A DNA stretch of 64,000 nt from an uncultured Clostridium sp. (GCA_900538475.1 UPYT01000005.1:1-64000); one strand, 5' to 3'; shown: positions 19,213 to 28,850, counted from the first letter of the stretch. Made by a program: numbers and translations. Notes: generated by a model from the sequence alone, not told the origin.

Positions 19213-19638
19213 TTAAATTCCAAGACCCTCCATATTTTCTGCGATTTCCTCCATATCATCATAGGTATTGGACTGATTCCAGTTGTCCTTGCTCCATATC
19301 TCAATTCTGCTTCCCACACCTACTAAAACCGCATCCTTGTCGATTCCGGCAAAGTCTCTTAATACAGCCGGCAGAAGAATCCGTCCCTGCTTGTCTACTT
19401 CACAGGTGGTAGCTCCTGCCAGGAAAAAGCGCGAGAACTTGCGGGCATTCGCATTGGTCAAAGGCAGGGCGTGAAGCTTTTCTTCCAGAGCTTTCCACTC
19501 TGTATTTTCATAGACAAATAAACAGCCGTCAAGTCCCTTTGTCACAACGAACTCTTCGCCCAGCTGTTCTCTGAATTTGGAAGGAACAATGACTCTTCCC
19601 TTCGCGTCCACTGTATGATTATACTCGCCCATGAACAT
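19213..19638 (-). CDS. mraZ: Transcriptional regulator MraZ
   Basis: 141 residues starting [15 protein letters not shown], with AGGTG six nt before this ATG (a GTG three codons earlier is the alternative). Two SpoVT-AbrB-like MraZ domains each carry a DAKGR or DKQGR motif. MraZ forms ring-shaped multimers that bind short direct repeats upstream of its own operon and control the division and cell-wall cluster. Six such repeats precede this gene. First gene of the mraZ-rsmH transcript. Confidence 0.96.
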   Translation of the reverse strand: MFMGEYNHTVDAKGRVIVPSKFREQLGEEFVVTKGLDGCLFVYENTEWKALEEKLHALPLTNANARKFSRFFLAGATTCEVDKQGRILLPAVLRDFAGIDKDAVLVGVGSRIEIWSKDNWNQSNTYDDMEEIAENMEGLGI

Positions 19639-19653
19639 ACGAATCACCTGTTA

Positions 19654-19709
19654 CCCTGTTACACCACTGTCGTACCCTTATCTACCACTTTACTCCACTT
19701 TCTACCACT
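19654..19709 (-). promoter_or_regulatory. MraZ operator: six direct repeats at about 10-bp spacing
   Basis: On the minus strand AGTGG or AGGG-type boxes recur at plus positions 19705, 19695, 19685, 19675 (variant), 19664 and 19654 (variant): one per helical turn, all in the same orientation. MraZ is known to bind tandem TGGG-like boxes spaced 10 bp apart upstream of its gene. The array lies between the -10 element and the start codon, the place expected for auto-repression. Confidence 0.85.
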
Positions 19710-19718
19710 CGTATGTTT

Positions 19719-19747
19719 ATTTTATTACATTAACAGGAAAATAGCAA
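19719..19747 (-). promoter_or_regulatory. Candidate sigma-A promoter for mraZ-rsmH
   Basis: TTGCTA (19747-19742), 17-bp spacer, TAAAAT (19724-19719). The MraZ box array begins 10 bp downstream. Confidence 0.6.
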
Positions 19748-19757
19748 GGAAATTTCA

Positions 19758-19794
19758 CAAAAAATTAAGACGGCCGCAAGATATTGCAGCCGCC
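19758..19794 (-). terminator. Terminator after lgt and the Spo0E-like gene
   Basis: Hairpin of about 11 bp with wobbles (19769-19794, loop TATC) followed on the minus strand by TTAATTTTTT. It separates the lgt unit from the mraZ promoter. Confidence 0.75.
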
Positions 19795-19847
19795 CTTAAA
19801 AGGTCTGTAAGATATGGCGATTACAGTCATCCCCATAAAGCTTTCTG

Positions 19848-20003
19848 TCAGTATTCCGCCAACAGATAGGCCTCTATCAGATGATCCAATTCAACACTGT
19901 ACTGATATACAGTTTTGTACTCCTCACCGTTTTCTATGCTTCTGTTCAGTTTTTTTCTGGCCGCCTCAATCTTTTGAACCAGTTCTTCCTTGGATATCCC
20001 CAT
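19848..20003 (-). CDS. Spo0E-family aspartyl-phosphate phosphatase (small)
   Basis: 51 residues, start MGISKEELVQKIEAARKKLN, end HLIEAYLLAEY. AGGAG lies 10 nt before the ATG, and an in-frame GTG directly before it is an equally good start. The helical-hairpin pattern and the core YSVELDHLIEAY match the Spo0E signature S-x-E-L-D. Such proteins dephosphorylate Spo0A-P and delay sporulation. The 5' end overlaps the 3' end of lgt by 38 nt in a different frame, and a terminator follows, so the two are probably co-expressed. Missed by simple length filters. Function is inferred from the motif; target specificity is unknown. Confidence 0.78.
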   Translation of the reverse strand: MGISKEELVQKIEAARKKLNRSIENGEEYKTVYQYSVELDHLIEAYLLAEY

Positions 20004-20880
20004 CACTTGTTTTCTCCTTCTGTCTCTTAAACAGTCTGCAGTAATGATAAATCAAAACCCCAACTGAAGCCAGAACCAGTATCAAAGACAGCCCCTGTGA
20101 AACAGCAATTCCTGTTCCAAACAAAATCAGCTGATCGGTGCGCAAACCCTCGATCCAAAATCTTCCCAGGCCATAGCCCACCAGATAAATCCAAAGCATT
20201 TCTCCATCAAACTTCTTCCTTTTTCTGTACCAGAGCATAAACATCAGCAAACCCAGGTTCCACAGGGATTCGTAGAGAAATGTAGGATGCACCTGTATAT
20301 ATTCCACGCCGTTTTCCACAATCAGATGATTCAGCACATCCCCATTCAGCATGTTTTCGTTGACAAGAGAGCGTTTGATCCGCATTGCAAGCAGACTGTC
20401 TGTGTATCCGCCAAATGCTTCGCAGTTAAAAAAGTTCCCCCATCTTCCAATAATCTGTCCGGTTATCAATCCCAGAACACCACTGTCGGCCATGGAAAAA
20501 AAAGACACCTTTCTTTTGCGGGTAAATACAATTAAAGTAAGAACCGCGCCAATAACGCCTCCATAAATCGCCAGTCCTCCAGCTCTCAGATTGAATATCT
20601 GAAGCAAATTATCTTTATACATATCCCACTCAAAAATCACATAATACAATCTTGCCCCGATAATGGCAAAAATAATACCATAAAGTGCGAAGTCCAAATA
20701 AATATCTGGATCCTGCCCTCTTCTTTTTGCGTCATTCTGGGCCACCCAGATACCGGTCAGCATACCGATTCCAATAATAATCCCATAGTACGCAATTGAA
20801 AAACCAAATACAGAAATCTGATTTTTCAAGTTTTCAATGGTAATTCCTAAATGAACGAAGCTGATGTCCGCTTCCGCCAT
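19966..20880 (-). CDS. lgt: Prolipoprotein diacylglyceryl transferase
   Basis: 304 residues, about seven membrane segments. The Lgt signature is GRWGNFFNCEAFG (GRxGNFxNxE consensus), with the family YGxxxxxG-type segments LRAGGLAIYGGVIGA and, late, FWIEGLRTDQL. Lgt transfers diacylglycerol to the lipobox cysteine of prolipoproteins at the outer face of the membrane. The last 38 nt are shared with the Spo0E-like gene. It has its own promoter. A decayed MITE copy lies 106 bp upstream. Confidence 0.96.
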   Translation of the reverse strand: MAEADISFVHLGITIENLKNQISVFGFSIAYYGIIIGIGMLTGIWVAQNDAKRRGQDPDIYLDFALYGIIFAIIGARLYYVIFEWDMYKDNLLQIFNLRAGGLAIYGGVIGAVLTLIVFTRKRKVSFFSMADSGVLGLITGQIIGRWGNFFNCEAFGGYTDSLLAMRIKRSLVNENMLNGDVLNHLIVENGVEYIQVHPTFLYESLWNLGLLMFMLWYRKRKKFDGEMLWIYLVGYGLGRFWIEGLRTDQLILFGTGIAVSQGLSLILVLASVGVLIYHYCRLFKRQKEKTSDGDIQGRTGSKD

Positions 20881-20909
20881 GATAAAACTCTCCTTTCGAC
20901 CTGATTCTT

Positions 20910-20938
20910 ATTTTACCCCTGGAAAAACTGAAAATCAA
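20910..20938 (-). promoter_or_regulatory. Candidate sigma-A promoter for lgt
   Basis: TTGATT (20938-20933), 17-bp spacer, TAAAAT (20915-20910), 30 bp upstream of the lgt ATG; GAAAGGAG precedes the start. Confidence 0.6.
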
Positions 20939-20986
20939 ATACAATCGAGCGACTAATTTCGCTATGCTTCGACAGGGTAATCAATT

Positions 20987-21138
20987 GTAACCATTCAGCC
21001 ATGCATCTTCTTGTCCGCTTACAACAGACAAAAATCATCGGAGTTTCCTTCGATGGGAGATCTGGCTGGAAAATCCGCTTACAAACAAGCTTGATACGGA
21101 TTTTTCCGCCCGTTCTCCCGCCGTCCTGAATAATTTAC
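20987..21138. mobile_element. MITE-like element, copy 2 (diverged)
   Basis: About 152 bp, nearly the length of copy 1, starting with GTAACCATTCAGCCATGC and ending CCTGAATAATTTAC. It shares the first internal hairpin with copy 1 (CATCTTCTTGTCCGCTTAC) and has a second hairpin (GGAAAATCCG with CGGATTTTTCC). The right terminus is degraded. Flanks ATCAATT and ATGAATT resemble a decayed target duplication. Fills most of the gap between the adhesin stop and lgt; beyond it (21139-21196) nothing else is recognisable. Confidence 0.65.
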
Positions 21139-21196
21139 ATGAATTCTATGCTACAATAGATTTGCATGAAAATCAAGTCTGAGCTGTTACTATTTC

Positions 21197-24100
21197 TCAT
21201 TGGATACAGAAGCAGGGCGCAATCCCATAGGAACTCCCTGTTCCTGCGCCAATGCAGCCGCCCTTACTCAGAGTCAAAGCATAGCTTCCTTTGTTCTCGC
21301 CCATAAATATCGATCGGAACCAGGTATAACTGCTTCCCCCTCTTTCATCGTAGAGATATGCGTTTTCTGTATTATAATTAACTTTCCGGAGGCGCTGACC
21401 CTCCAGCGGCTCGCCCTCCAGTCTGTGATAATAAGGCGTCTTTTCACCATCTGCAAAATATTCATTATATGCAGGAAGCCACAGTCTGTCCCGCGTAACC
21501 GCCACATTTTCCGGGATTCCCGTATGATGAACCGTGTCTGATTTTATTGCCCGAGGACAAATGGCATTTTGAAGTTCCTCTGGAAAGCATGACAACAGGC
21601 AGTTTGATTCATGCAGCCGCTTCTGTGCAAACTCATGATTCTGATTCGTAATATTTCCCATATTATCTGTAACTGTTCCGTTTAACATATTTCTTATTGC
21701 GCTGTCCGGCCATCCGCCCTTATTGGTTCCGTATTTGTATTCATCAGAGTTTTCTTCAAAATAAGCAGAATATTTGTAATTCCATCGTCTATAGCTAGTG
21801 GCAATTGACCAGAACATACTTCCCACTCCATCTCCCTGATCCATTTTTCCGCTGTTGCTTTCTCCTTTCAGGGGACTTTCATTGCCGTCCTCATCGGTAA
21901 AAAGAATCAGTACTGAATGCGTACAGCCATTTTTCATGCAGGTATAAAAAACCGCAGGATCCTGTCTTACCTGAGCAATGATTTCCTTCCAGGTCAGATC
22001 ATGAATACACAATTCCCCTTTCTTCGGAATATGATTGACGTAAGAACTGCGTAAATCTCCTCCTGCTGGTCCGAAAGTTATGGGGATTACCGTTCCATCT
22101 GCATCCTTATCATTGATTGCATAAATCGACACTGCATATTTTACATCATAGGCTTCTTCCCATTTTGCATAAATGCAAATATCCTTTTCAACCGGCTCTG
22201 AAAAATCATATTTTTCCTGAAGTGCCTGATCCTGATACCATCCGGCAAACCGGAATCCTGATTTTTTCGGCTTGTTTTCCGGTTCTGGCAGAATACTTCC
22301 TTCTCTTACCAAGCGCTCCCATCTCTCTACCGCCGTATTCGTCTCATCTCCGTCCCTTACAATAGTTCCTCCGTTCAGTTCCATAACAACCTGATACTTC
22401 TTCCAGGGTTTTGGAAGCCGTATTCCAATAGTAAAGGATGCTGTTTTCTCCGTTCCGTTTTCCCGATACCGTACAAGCCCCGTATAGCTGTCAGAGCTTC
22501 CGTCTGCCAGCGGATTGTCAAGAATCCAGATTCCCTGAGGAAGTATTTTTTCTGTTCCATCATCATAGAAAGCAGTAACTGTCAGATCTGTATCCTTGAT
22601 AAGATATTGCCTTTTCTCTGCATCATAGCCCTCCGTATTCTCATCAATGGGATCTGGCCCATGATATTCTGCCCGAATTCCCGTAAGCTTTACGCCTGAC
22701 TTGATAATATTTTCCACATTGGCTGTGTGCGACAGCTTTTCATACTGCTTCATTTCATTTACAAAAGTGACCTCTCCGTAATCCGCTGTAGTCAAATCTG
22801 CCCTTGCAGTTTTCCCCACGACAGATACCTGCTCCGTATCTGGAATAATCCGGCTCAGACGATATCTTCCTGCATTTAATTCTGTAATTTCGTATACATA
22901 GCCCTGATCTGCTGATATCTGTACACTTCCCATAGGCTCTTCATTTGAAAGAGTGATGGTCTTATACAATGTTTCCACTGCCCTGTTTGTTTCTCCATCC
23001 CTTTTTTCAATCCGAAAAATAAACGTAGGGTTTCCAAAGGGCTCATATACTGTATTTACCCTTTTGTTGATTCTCAGCTCTGCCCGATTTCTCTGATCCT
23101 CTGTCGTCAGCTCCTGAATGATATCCACATTCTCTCTGGTAATAGAAAATCTGATTTTTTCATCGGAAAGACCATACCCCTGCGGGGCCTTTGTCTCCTG
23201 AAGATAGTAGCCTCCCTGAGGTATCTCTGTCAGAAGAATGGTACCATCCTTTCCAGTTACAATTTTGTTCACCCCTTCCGGAAGTACATAATCCATACCT
23301 GGCCGGCATTTTATTCCATTTGTCTTATACAGTTCATATTCTGCTCCCTGCAAAGTCCTCTCCGGCTCCTCTTTATCTATTTTAATCAGACGGATCCTTC
23401 CCTTTTTTCTCTGATCCACCGCTCTTCTGTAAATAACAGACTGAACGGTTTCCTGGTTAACACAAAAACCAATCCTTTCCGATGACAGCTCAAAGCCTCT
23501 GGGAGCCTTTGTCTCTATCCAGTAATAATCTCCCCACTCCAGCTCAGATGCATGAATTTCTCCATTTTCATCAGAAGAAGATACAGAGCCAACCCTTCTG
23601 TAGCCCTCCTGCTCCGATTCTCTGTACATCAGCATATATTCTGCCCCTGACACAGGAAGTCCTGTTTCATCTGTTTTTGTTAAAACTGCCTTTCCTTTCA
23701 TTCTCCGGTTGGTACAGGCAAGCTCCAGAACCTGACCAGCTGTTGTTCGATCCAGGGTAATGGTTTTTGCCGTCTCCGGATCGATCTTTTCCAGTTCGTA
23801 ACCCATAGGATTTTTCGTTTCCACAAAGTAATACGTTCCGTACAAAAGACCGTCTGCCTGCAGTTCTCCTGTCCCATCGGTTTTCAGGCCGCTTTGGATC
23901 AAAACATCTTTCTTCTCTCCCTCCTTTGCCTTCCGATACAGACTGAAAACTGCGTTTTTTAATCCCTGCCCTGTCTTTTCATCCACCTTCCGCAAGCGCA
24001 GAGATGCCGGTGTCTGTCCATTATAGGCCCTAAGCTGTACTGTAATTTTTGCATTTTCCTCTGAACCGTCTTCTTCGGATACCTGCTCCTTTCCAATCGA

Positions 24101-27100
24101 AAATGCAATTGGTGTATCCATCCGCTCATATCCATCCGGCGCCTTTGTCTCTGTCAGGCTGTAATTTCCCCATGGAAGATTGGTAATTTTCAGAGTTCCA
24201 TCTGGTCCTGTAACTGCTGCAGAAACCGTTCCATCCTCAGAATAGCTTCCATCCTCGCTCAAATACACGGTCTCTCCGCGAAAATCAGAAAGCTCAAATT
24301 CAGCTCCCTCAAGAGGACAGACATTTATATCATCCCGATCATATTTGGTTAAAATCACCTGCCCGCGAAGCCTCTCGTTGGGAATGGAAATCATTTTTGT
24401 AATTCCGTCTACCGTAAAAGAATGTCTGCCCTCTATTTTTTTGTAGCCCTTGGGAGAAATCAGTTCCTCCCACTGGTATGTTCCAAATGGAAGATTGGAA
24501 AGACTGATCTGCCCCAGTGCATTAACCGGAATCCCATCTTTTCCAAACATAGGATCTCCTGCCGGATTATAAATCTGAAAGGAAGCCCCTGTCAAAGGTG
24601 CATATCGAGCTGTACCGTCCTGATACACGCCAATTTTATGCTCTCCATCTGTTTTCTGCAAAATTATGCTCCCTATTGTATCAAGCAGTCTGACTCTGGT
24701 TTCTGCAGAAGAAAGCCGGTATCGTGCCTCCATCGTATCAGAAGAACCGATTCCATAGGCATCGAACTCTACGAAATACTGATTCACTGCTGTTTTTCCC
24801 GCCAAATCCTGCGCCTCAGGCGCTTCCATATGAATTTCGACATAGGTCATCTGACGAGTCTGTAAAAGGCCATACTCCAGCTGTGAAGTATCCAAATGGA
24901 TCCATACTGCTTTTACATCTCCCGGATCCTTCGGCCGCTCCTTCCTCCACCCATCTGCATCTGCACGCAGCTCCTGTTTTTCATCTGTACTGTAATATAC
25001 AGTGGGAATCAGCTTCATGCTTTCTGCATAAGAAGTATCCACAAACAGGAAACGTCCTTGCCACTGTGAGGGAATCCACAGTTCCTCCTGTCCTGGCTTA
25101 TGGGAAGCGAGTCTCGCCCCTTGCTCAATAGAATCAAAAAAATCGATGTTCTTTGCATGATTCGATCCCAGTCCAAAATCCAGCCGATAAGAATATCCCG
25201 ACTGAGCACTTCTGTCTCCGGCACGGACAACGGCTTCTGTCCCATATCCCGCAGAGTAATCTGATTTTACATATTTTGATACATACTCCCGCCACTCTGT
25301 CGCAGAATCCAGAACCACCTCCCGATCACTGGAATAGGCGGCCTGTTCCAAAACAGAACCATTGTCATCCATATCATAAACATCTGTCATAATAGAGGTT
25401 CCTGCAATTTTATCCAGTCCGTCATCATGAACCATCAGGTAAGATACTGTCCGATACTGATTTCCAAAGGAAATAAAATCTGTGTAGCTTAATCCCACCT
25501 CAAAATCTAACACAGCCTCCACTCCTTTTAAGCCTTCCAACGGAGCCCCTGAAAAGTCAAAATCTGCCGCCAGCATAGTTTTTTTGTTGTAACTTCTCAC
25601 CTGATAGCTGACATGATTCTGAAAATCCCCTTCTGACACCGCTTCCCCGGACAGGTACTTTCCTTTCCCCTTCACACGAACAGCGTCTGGGTTCAGATTC
25701 AAAACCAGTCCCTCTGGAAGCTCCACATATAAGGAAAAACGCTCCAGTGCTGCCGAATCGTCTGTTCTGATTTTTCCGCCGGTTTGAACCCTTGAGGTAA
25801 ATCCATTCTTCTGCTTTCCCTCAAAAGCCCCCATTGCTGTCTTTGATTCCAGGTTGGTAACCGGGCTTCTCAGCCACACATTGGAATAAGCCCGCAGTGT
25901 ACACTCCCCATATACCGCCCTGTCCCGTTTTGCCAGCTCTCTTCCATAGGTTCCTGTGTAGCTGTCTGTATCCACAGCACAGTCATTCACCTCATATCCG
26001 TCCTGATCTACATAAAGAGAACGAACATAGGAAAAATTGATCAGATGATTTTCATGATCTGGAACCGGCTCTCCTGCTGCCGCCTTTTCCTGCTCTTCCT
26101 TCCAGTCCAGATGCAGCCTTACCCCCAGCTGTACAAGACTGTCAAAGCTGCCCTGAAGGCCGTTAAATCGGACAAACACTGCCTTAACACCGTTCGGAAG
26201 AAACACAGTGCTTTTCTCTTCTGTAGTTCCCTCTCCCAGACACATATAATCCTCTGTCGGCGTATCCTGGGCAGGAGCTCCATATACTTCATATGCACAG
26301 GCCTTTGGAGTTTTCGCTATAACAGCATAAACCATATCATACTCATCATCCTCCAGACAGCGCACAGTACCGTCTGTCAGGAATACCGCCAGCTTATCAT
26401 CGCCTACAATCAAACTGTAGTCCTCCGAATTGCCATTCTGTCCAATCTGGCTCATTCCAGACAGATTGCCTCCTGGGCGTATGGGACGTCCAGCTGCAGA
26501 CATGCTATCAGAAGAGGTGGCTGGTGTCGCTTTCTCTCCTTCTTTGGATTCGGCTTCTGCGGTTTTTATGTTCTCCTCATTTCCGGAAACTGCCGCAGCC
26601 CTCTGTTTCGGCATCAGCCACTGCCCTGCCTTCAAAAACATTCCTCCCAGCGCTACCACTGCCCCAGCTAGTCCTTCCTCCTCTTCTAAAATCCAGTCTG
26701 AGCCTGTAGCCTTTTCCGGATGGCGTTCTTTGTAAGTCATAGCTTCCTCCCATATTCTGCTGTCTCCCAAAGCCGCCCCGTCCAGTCCATGTTCCCGCCA
26801 GTGAAGATCCTTCCAGTCCTCCATCCCATTTTCCGCAGTCTCCAAAGTCATGTCAATACGTGAATTGCCAGAATATTCCAGCTCTGACGGAGTTGCAGCC
26901 TGTAATTTCTGAACGCCTCTATATAAATCTTCTTCCTCCCTGAAGGCTTTCTGAACATAATCACGGTTTGCAGATGTCTCCAAACGAAACTGTACCAGCT
27001 TTCCGCTGTACATATTCACGGCATTCATACGGGAAGAGTAATCTTCCGGCGCACCGTGGTGGTAAGGGTAATTTTCATAAGAAGGACACCATTTCCTATG

Positions 27101-28204
27101 ATTGTACAGGTATCCTGCATACTCAAAAGAATAATCGGCTACTGTAAAGCTGACTGCATCCTTTACCTGTTCCAGCTCTCCCGCAGCAGTAATCCACTGT
27201 TCTTCATCCTGATACAGTCTGTCCAGATGTCCCCGCACTGTCACTGTACGATAGGCTTCCTCCCCATCTGCAAAATGCTCCTTCAAAAATCCAATCTGAA
27301 AGCAGTCAAAAAAAGTTTCATATTCACTGCCCAGATCCCCTTTCCTATTCTGAAAGGGATAAAAGCCCCATACCCGCTCCCCGGATTCTGTTTCAATCTG
27401 CTCCAATGGAAACTGCTTTCCGTCTTTCTTTATCAGCACACTTCCATAATCCTTTCCCTCCGGAAGCTCCACTGCGATAGAATAGCTGGATTGAGACAGG
27501 CCTCTGGCCAGCCAGTCCTTATCAAACCTGGTTTCCATTTCATACCAGATATAATTTTGATCCGCTGTTTCATAGTCTTCAGCAGGAAGCTTTTTCTTTT
27601 CCAGTGAAATCCGGTATCTGTCCCTCCAGGAAGAAAATCGGTAGGTGAGAGGCGTCAGCTCCATTGCTTCCTCCCCCTGAATTTGAAACACCGGTTTTCT
27701 CTCCTGAACATATCCGCTTTCAGAAAGTCTGGATTCAATCGTCCAGAGCAGCTGAAAACCGCCGGAAAGCGACTGTCCCTTCTCCACCGAAAATTGATTG
27801 GAAAATGTATAAAGATCCTGTTCCTGATCCCAGTCGCAGCTCCACTCCGAATCCTCCTCATCGCTGGCCAGCTTTGATGCCTTCAAAATAGAGGAGCGGT
27901 TCAGATTTCCGATTCCCGGGATTATAAACTGGACTTCTCCTGGAACATAATCTCTGGGAGCATGATCCATACGGTATGTTACAACCATTTTGGGCTGCTT
28001 CATACTGTCAGTTTCTGCTTCCCAGAAGTCGTCATAAGACAGAACAGACCAGGCGCAGTCCACCTTCCATCCGTCTGACGCTGTGTCCTGCCCTTTTCCT
28101 GCCCGTACAGGAAAAGGAATTCCTGTCAATGCCAGAACCAGTACCAGAAAAACAGAAAATTCCCTGCGCATATCACGCTTTCTTTTCTTTAACCAATCCT
28201 TCAC
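21197..28204 (-). CDS. Giant SpaA/Cna-B, InlB-repeat surface adhesin
   Basis: 2,335 residues from a GTG (28204) just after the upstream stop; the frame is open further but would overlap the neighbour. A signal-type hydrophobic segment lies at about 15-33. Residues 35-1170 are a large beta-rich region without a recognised domain, broken by an Ala/Ser/Glu/Thr linker near 530-580. About 1178-1820 holds six SpaA/Cna-B repeats with LxKxD starts and ETKAP-type ends, the residues that form Lys-Asn isopeptide bonds. Then come a group-4 bacterial Ig-like domain (about 1838-1935), an InlB B-repeat (FRFAGWYQD, AKW; about 1937-2018) and a DUF6273-like C-terminal domain (about 2025-2335) ending SSYGIAPCFCIQ. 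There is no LPXTG or C-terminal membrane anchor. Last gene of the sipW locus. Role in adhesion or fibre formation is inferred. Confidence 0.85.
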   Translation of the reverse strand: MKDWLKKRKRDMRREFSVFLVLVLALTGIPFPVRAGKGQDTASDGWKVDCAWSVLSYDDFWEAETDSMKQPKMVVTYRMDHAPRDYVPGEVQFIIPGIGNLNRSSILKASKLASDEEDSEWSCDWDQEQDLYTFSNQFSVEKGQSLSGGFQLLWTIESRLSESGYVQERKPVFQIQGEEAMELTPLTYRFSSWRDRYRISLEKKKLPAEDYETADQNYIWYEMETRFDKDWLARGLSQSSYSIAVELPEGKDYGSVLIKKDGKQFPLEQIETESGERVWGFYPFQNRKGDLGSEYETFFDCFQIGFLKEHFADGEEAYRTVTVRGHLDRLYQDEEQWITAAGELEQVKDAVSFTVADYSFEYAGYLYNHRKWCPSYENYPYHHGAPEDYSSRMNAVNMYSGKLVQFRLETSANRDYVQKAFREEEDLYRGVQKLQAATPSELEYSGNSRIDMTLETAENGMEDWKDLHWREHGLDGAALGDSRIWEEAMTYKERHPEKATGSDWILEEEEGLAGAVVALGGMFLKAGQWLMPKQRAAAVSGNEENIKTAEAESKEGEKATPATSSDSMSAAGRPIRPGGNLSGMSQIGQNGNSEDYSLIVGDDKLAVFLTDGTVRCLEDDEYDMVYAVIAKTPKACAYEVYGAPAQDTPTEDYMCLGEGTTEEKSTVFLPNGVKAVFVRFNGLQGSFDSLVQLGVRLHLDWKEEQEKAAAGEPVPDHENHLINFSYVRSLYVDQDGYEVNDCAVDTDSYTGTYGRELAKRDRAVYGECTLRAYSNVWLRSPVTNLESKTAMGAFEGKQKNGFTSRVQTGGKIRTDDSAALERFSLYVELPEGLVLNLNPDAVRVKGKGKYLSGEAVSEGDFQNHVSYQVRSYNKKTMLAADFDFSGAPLEGLKGVEAVLDFEVGLSYTDFISFGNQYRTVSYLMVHDDGLDKIAGTSIMTDVYDMDDNGSVLEQAAYSSDREVVLDSATEWREYVSKYVKSDYSAGYGTEAVVRAGDRSAQSGYSYRLDFGLGSNHAKNIDFFDSIEQGARLASHKPGQEELWIPSQWQGRFLFVDTSYAESMKLIPTVYYSTDEKQELRADADGWRKERPKDPGDVKAVWIHLDTSQLEYGLLQTRQMTYVEIHMEAPEAQDLAGKTAVNQYFVEFDAYGIGSSDTMEARYRLSSAETRVRLLDTIGSIILQKTDGEHKIGVYQDGTARYAPLTGASFQIYNPAGDPMFGKDGIPVNALGQISLSNLPFGTYQWEELISPKGYKKIEGRHSFTVDGITKMISIPNERLRGQVILTKYDRDDINVCPLEGAEFELSDFRGETVYLSEDGSYSEDGTVSAAVTGPDGTLKITNLPWGNYSLTETKAPDGYERMDTPIAFSIGKEQVSEEDGSEENAKITVQLRAYNGQTPASLRLRKVDEKTGQGLKNAVFSLYRKAKEGEKKDVLIQSGLKTDGTGELQADGLLYGTYYFVETKNPMGYELEKIDPETAKTITLDRTTAGQVLELACTNRRMKGKAVLTKTDETGLPVSGAEYMLMYRESEQEGYRRVGSVSSSDENGEIHASELEWGDYYWIETKAPRGFELSSERIGFCVNQETVQSVIYRRAVDQRKKGRIRLIKIDKEEPERTLQGAEYELYKTNGIKCRPGMDYVLPEGVNKIVTGKDGTILLTEIPQGGYYLQETKAPQGYGLSDEKIRFSITRENVDIIQELTTEDQRNRAELRINKRVNTVYEPFGNPTFIFRIEKRDGETNRAVETLYKTITLSNEEPMGSVQISADQGYVYEITELNAGRYRLSRIIPDTEQVSVVGKTARADLTTADYGEVTFVNEMKQYEKLSHTANVENIIKSGVKLTGIRAEYHGPDPIDENTEGYDAEKRQYLIKDTDLTVTAFYDDGTEKILPQGIWILDNPLADGSSDSYTGLVRYRENGTEKTASFTIGIRLPKPWKKYQVVMELNGGTIVRDGDETNTAVERWERLVREGSILPEPENKPKKSGFRFAGWYQDQALQEKYDFSEPVEKDICIYAKWEEAYDVKYAVSIYAINDKDADGTVIPITFGPAGGDLRSSYVNHIPKKGELCIHDLTWKEIIAQVRQDPAVFYTCMKNGCTHSVLILFTDEDGNESPLKGESNSGKMDQGDGVGSMFWSIATSYRRWNYKYSAYFEENSDEYKYGTNKGGWPDSAIRNMLNGTVTDNMGNITNQNHEFAQKRLHESNCLLSCFPEELQNAICPRAIKSDTVHHTGIPENVAVTRDRLWLPAYNEYFADGEKTPYYHRLEGEPLEGQRLRKVNYNTENAYLYDERGGSSYTWFRSIFMGENKGSYALTLSKGGCIGAGTGSSYGIAPCFCIQ

Positions 28205-28211
28205 CTGTTCT

Positions 28212-28850
28212 TCATCTCCTCTCCAGATATTCCGTCCATGCCATTTTCCATCCCTCATCCTGTTGTGAAACATCTGCTGCCGTAAAGCTCCCATCCTCCT
28301 GTTCCTCAAAAATGCAGGTCTGAATAGAATCTGCTGTCACCAGAATGTCAAAATCCCGAATCTGGCTGTCCTGTTCATAACTTACCAGAATCTGTTCTGC
28401 CAAAGGCACAGTCCTTTCTCCTGGATTCACTGGAACTGTATAATAATAAAAGCCTCCCAGCAACGGATCCTCTTCCAGAGAAAGATAACACCAGTTTTGA
28501 GGAAAATTCTCAAAGTCAGAAGATCCATACTCCACAGCCGGATACCAGCTTCTTCCATCAGGACTGATGCGGGCGCGCTTCTTCGTACCTGAGTCTGAAA
28601 ACTCCATAAAAACCCGAACAAAACAAGCGGTTTCATCCATATTTTCAATCTGAACTCTTTTTTTGAAAATATTATCTCCAACTTCCTGTTTCTTTGGAGG
28701 CTCAAAGTCCTCAGTAATGGAAATCGTATTTCCCCCTGCCTGAATTGTGTTGATAATGGATTTCTGATAAATCAGATATGCGGCAGAAACTCCGGCTGCT
28801 GCCAGAAATCCTATGACCGCCGCCCATTGTCCCACACTTTTATGAATCAT
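28212..28850 (-). CDS. SipW-type secreted protein, TasA/camelysin-like
   Basis: 212 residues. The N-terminus has a SipW-cognate type signal region: hydrophobic stretch AAVIGFLAAAGVSAAYLIY, then a short segment to NTISITEDFEPP, the usual beginning of the mature TasA/CalY-like beta domain. The rest is a single predicted beta-sandwich (VQIENMDETACFVRVFMEF; FYYYTVPVNPGE), with no cell-wall anchor. It overlaps the upstream LPXTG gene by 11 nt and ends 7 bp before the giant adhesin starts, so the three are tightly coupled. Possibly a minor or capping fibre subunit; this is inference. Confidence 0.72.
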   Translation of the reverse strand: MIHKSVGQWAAVIGFLAAAGVSAAYLIYQKSIINTIQAGGNTISITEDFEPPKKQEVGDNIFKKRVQIENMDETACFVRVFMEFSDSGTKKRARISPDGRSWYPAVEYGSSDFENFPQNWCYLSLEEDPLLGGFYYYTVPVNPGERTVPLAEQILVSYEQDSQIRDFDILVTADSIQTCIFEEQEDGSFTAADVSQQDEGWKMAWTEYLERR

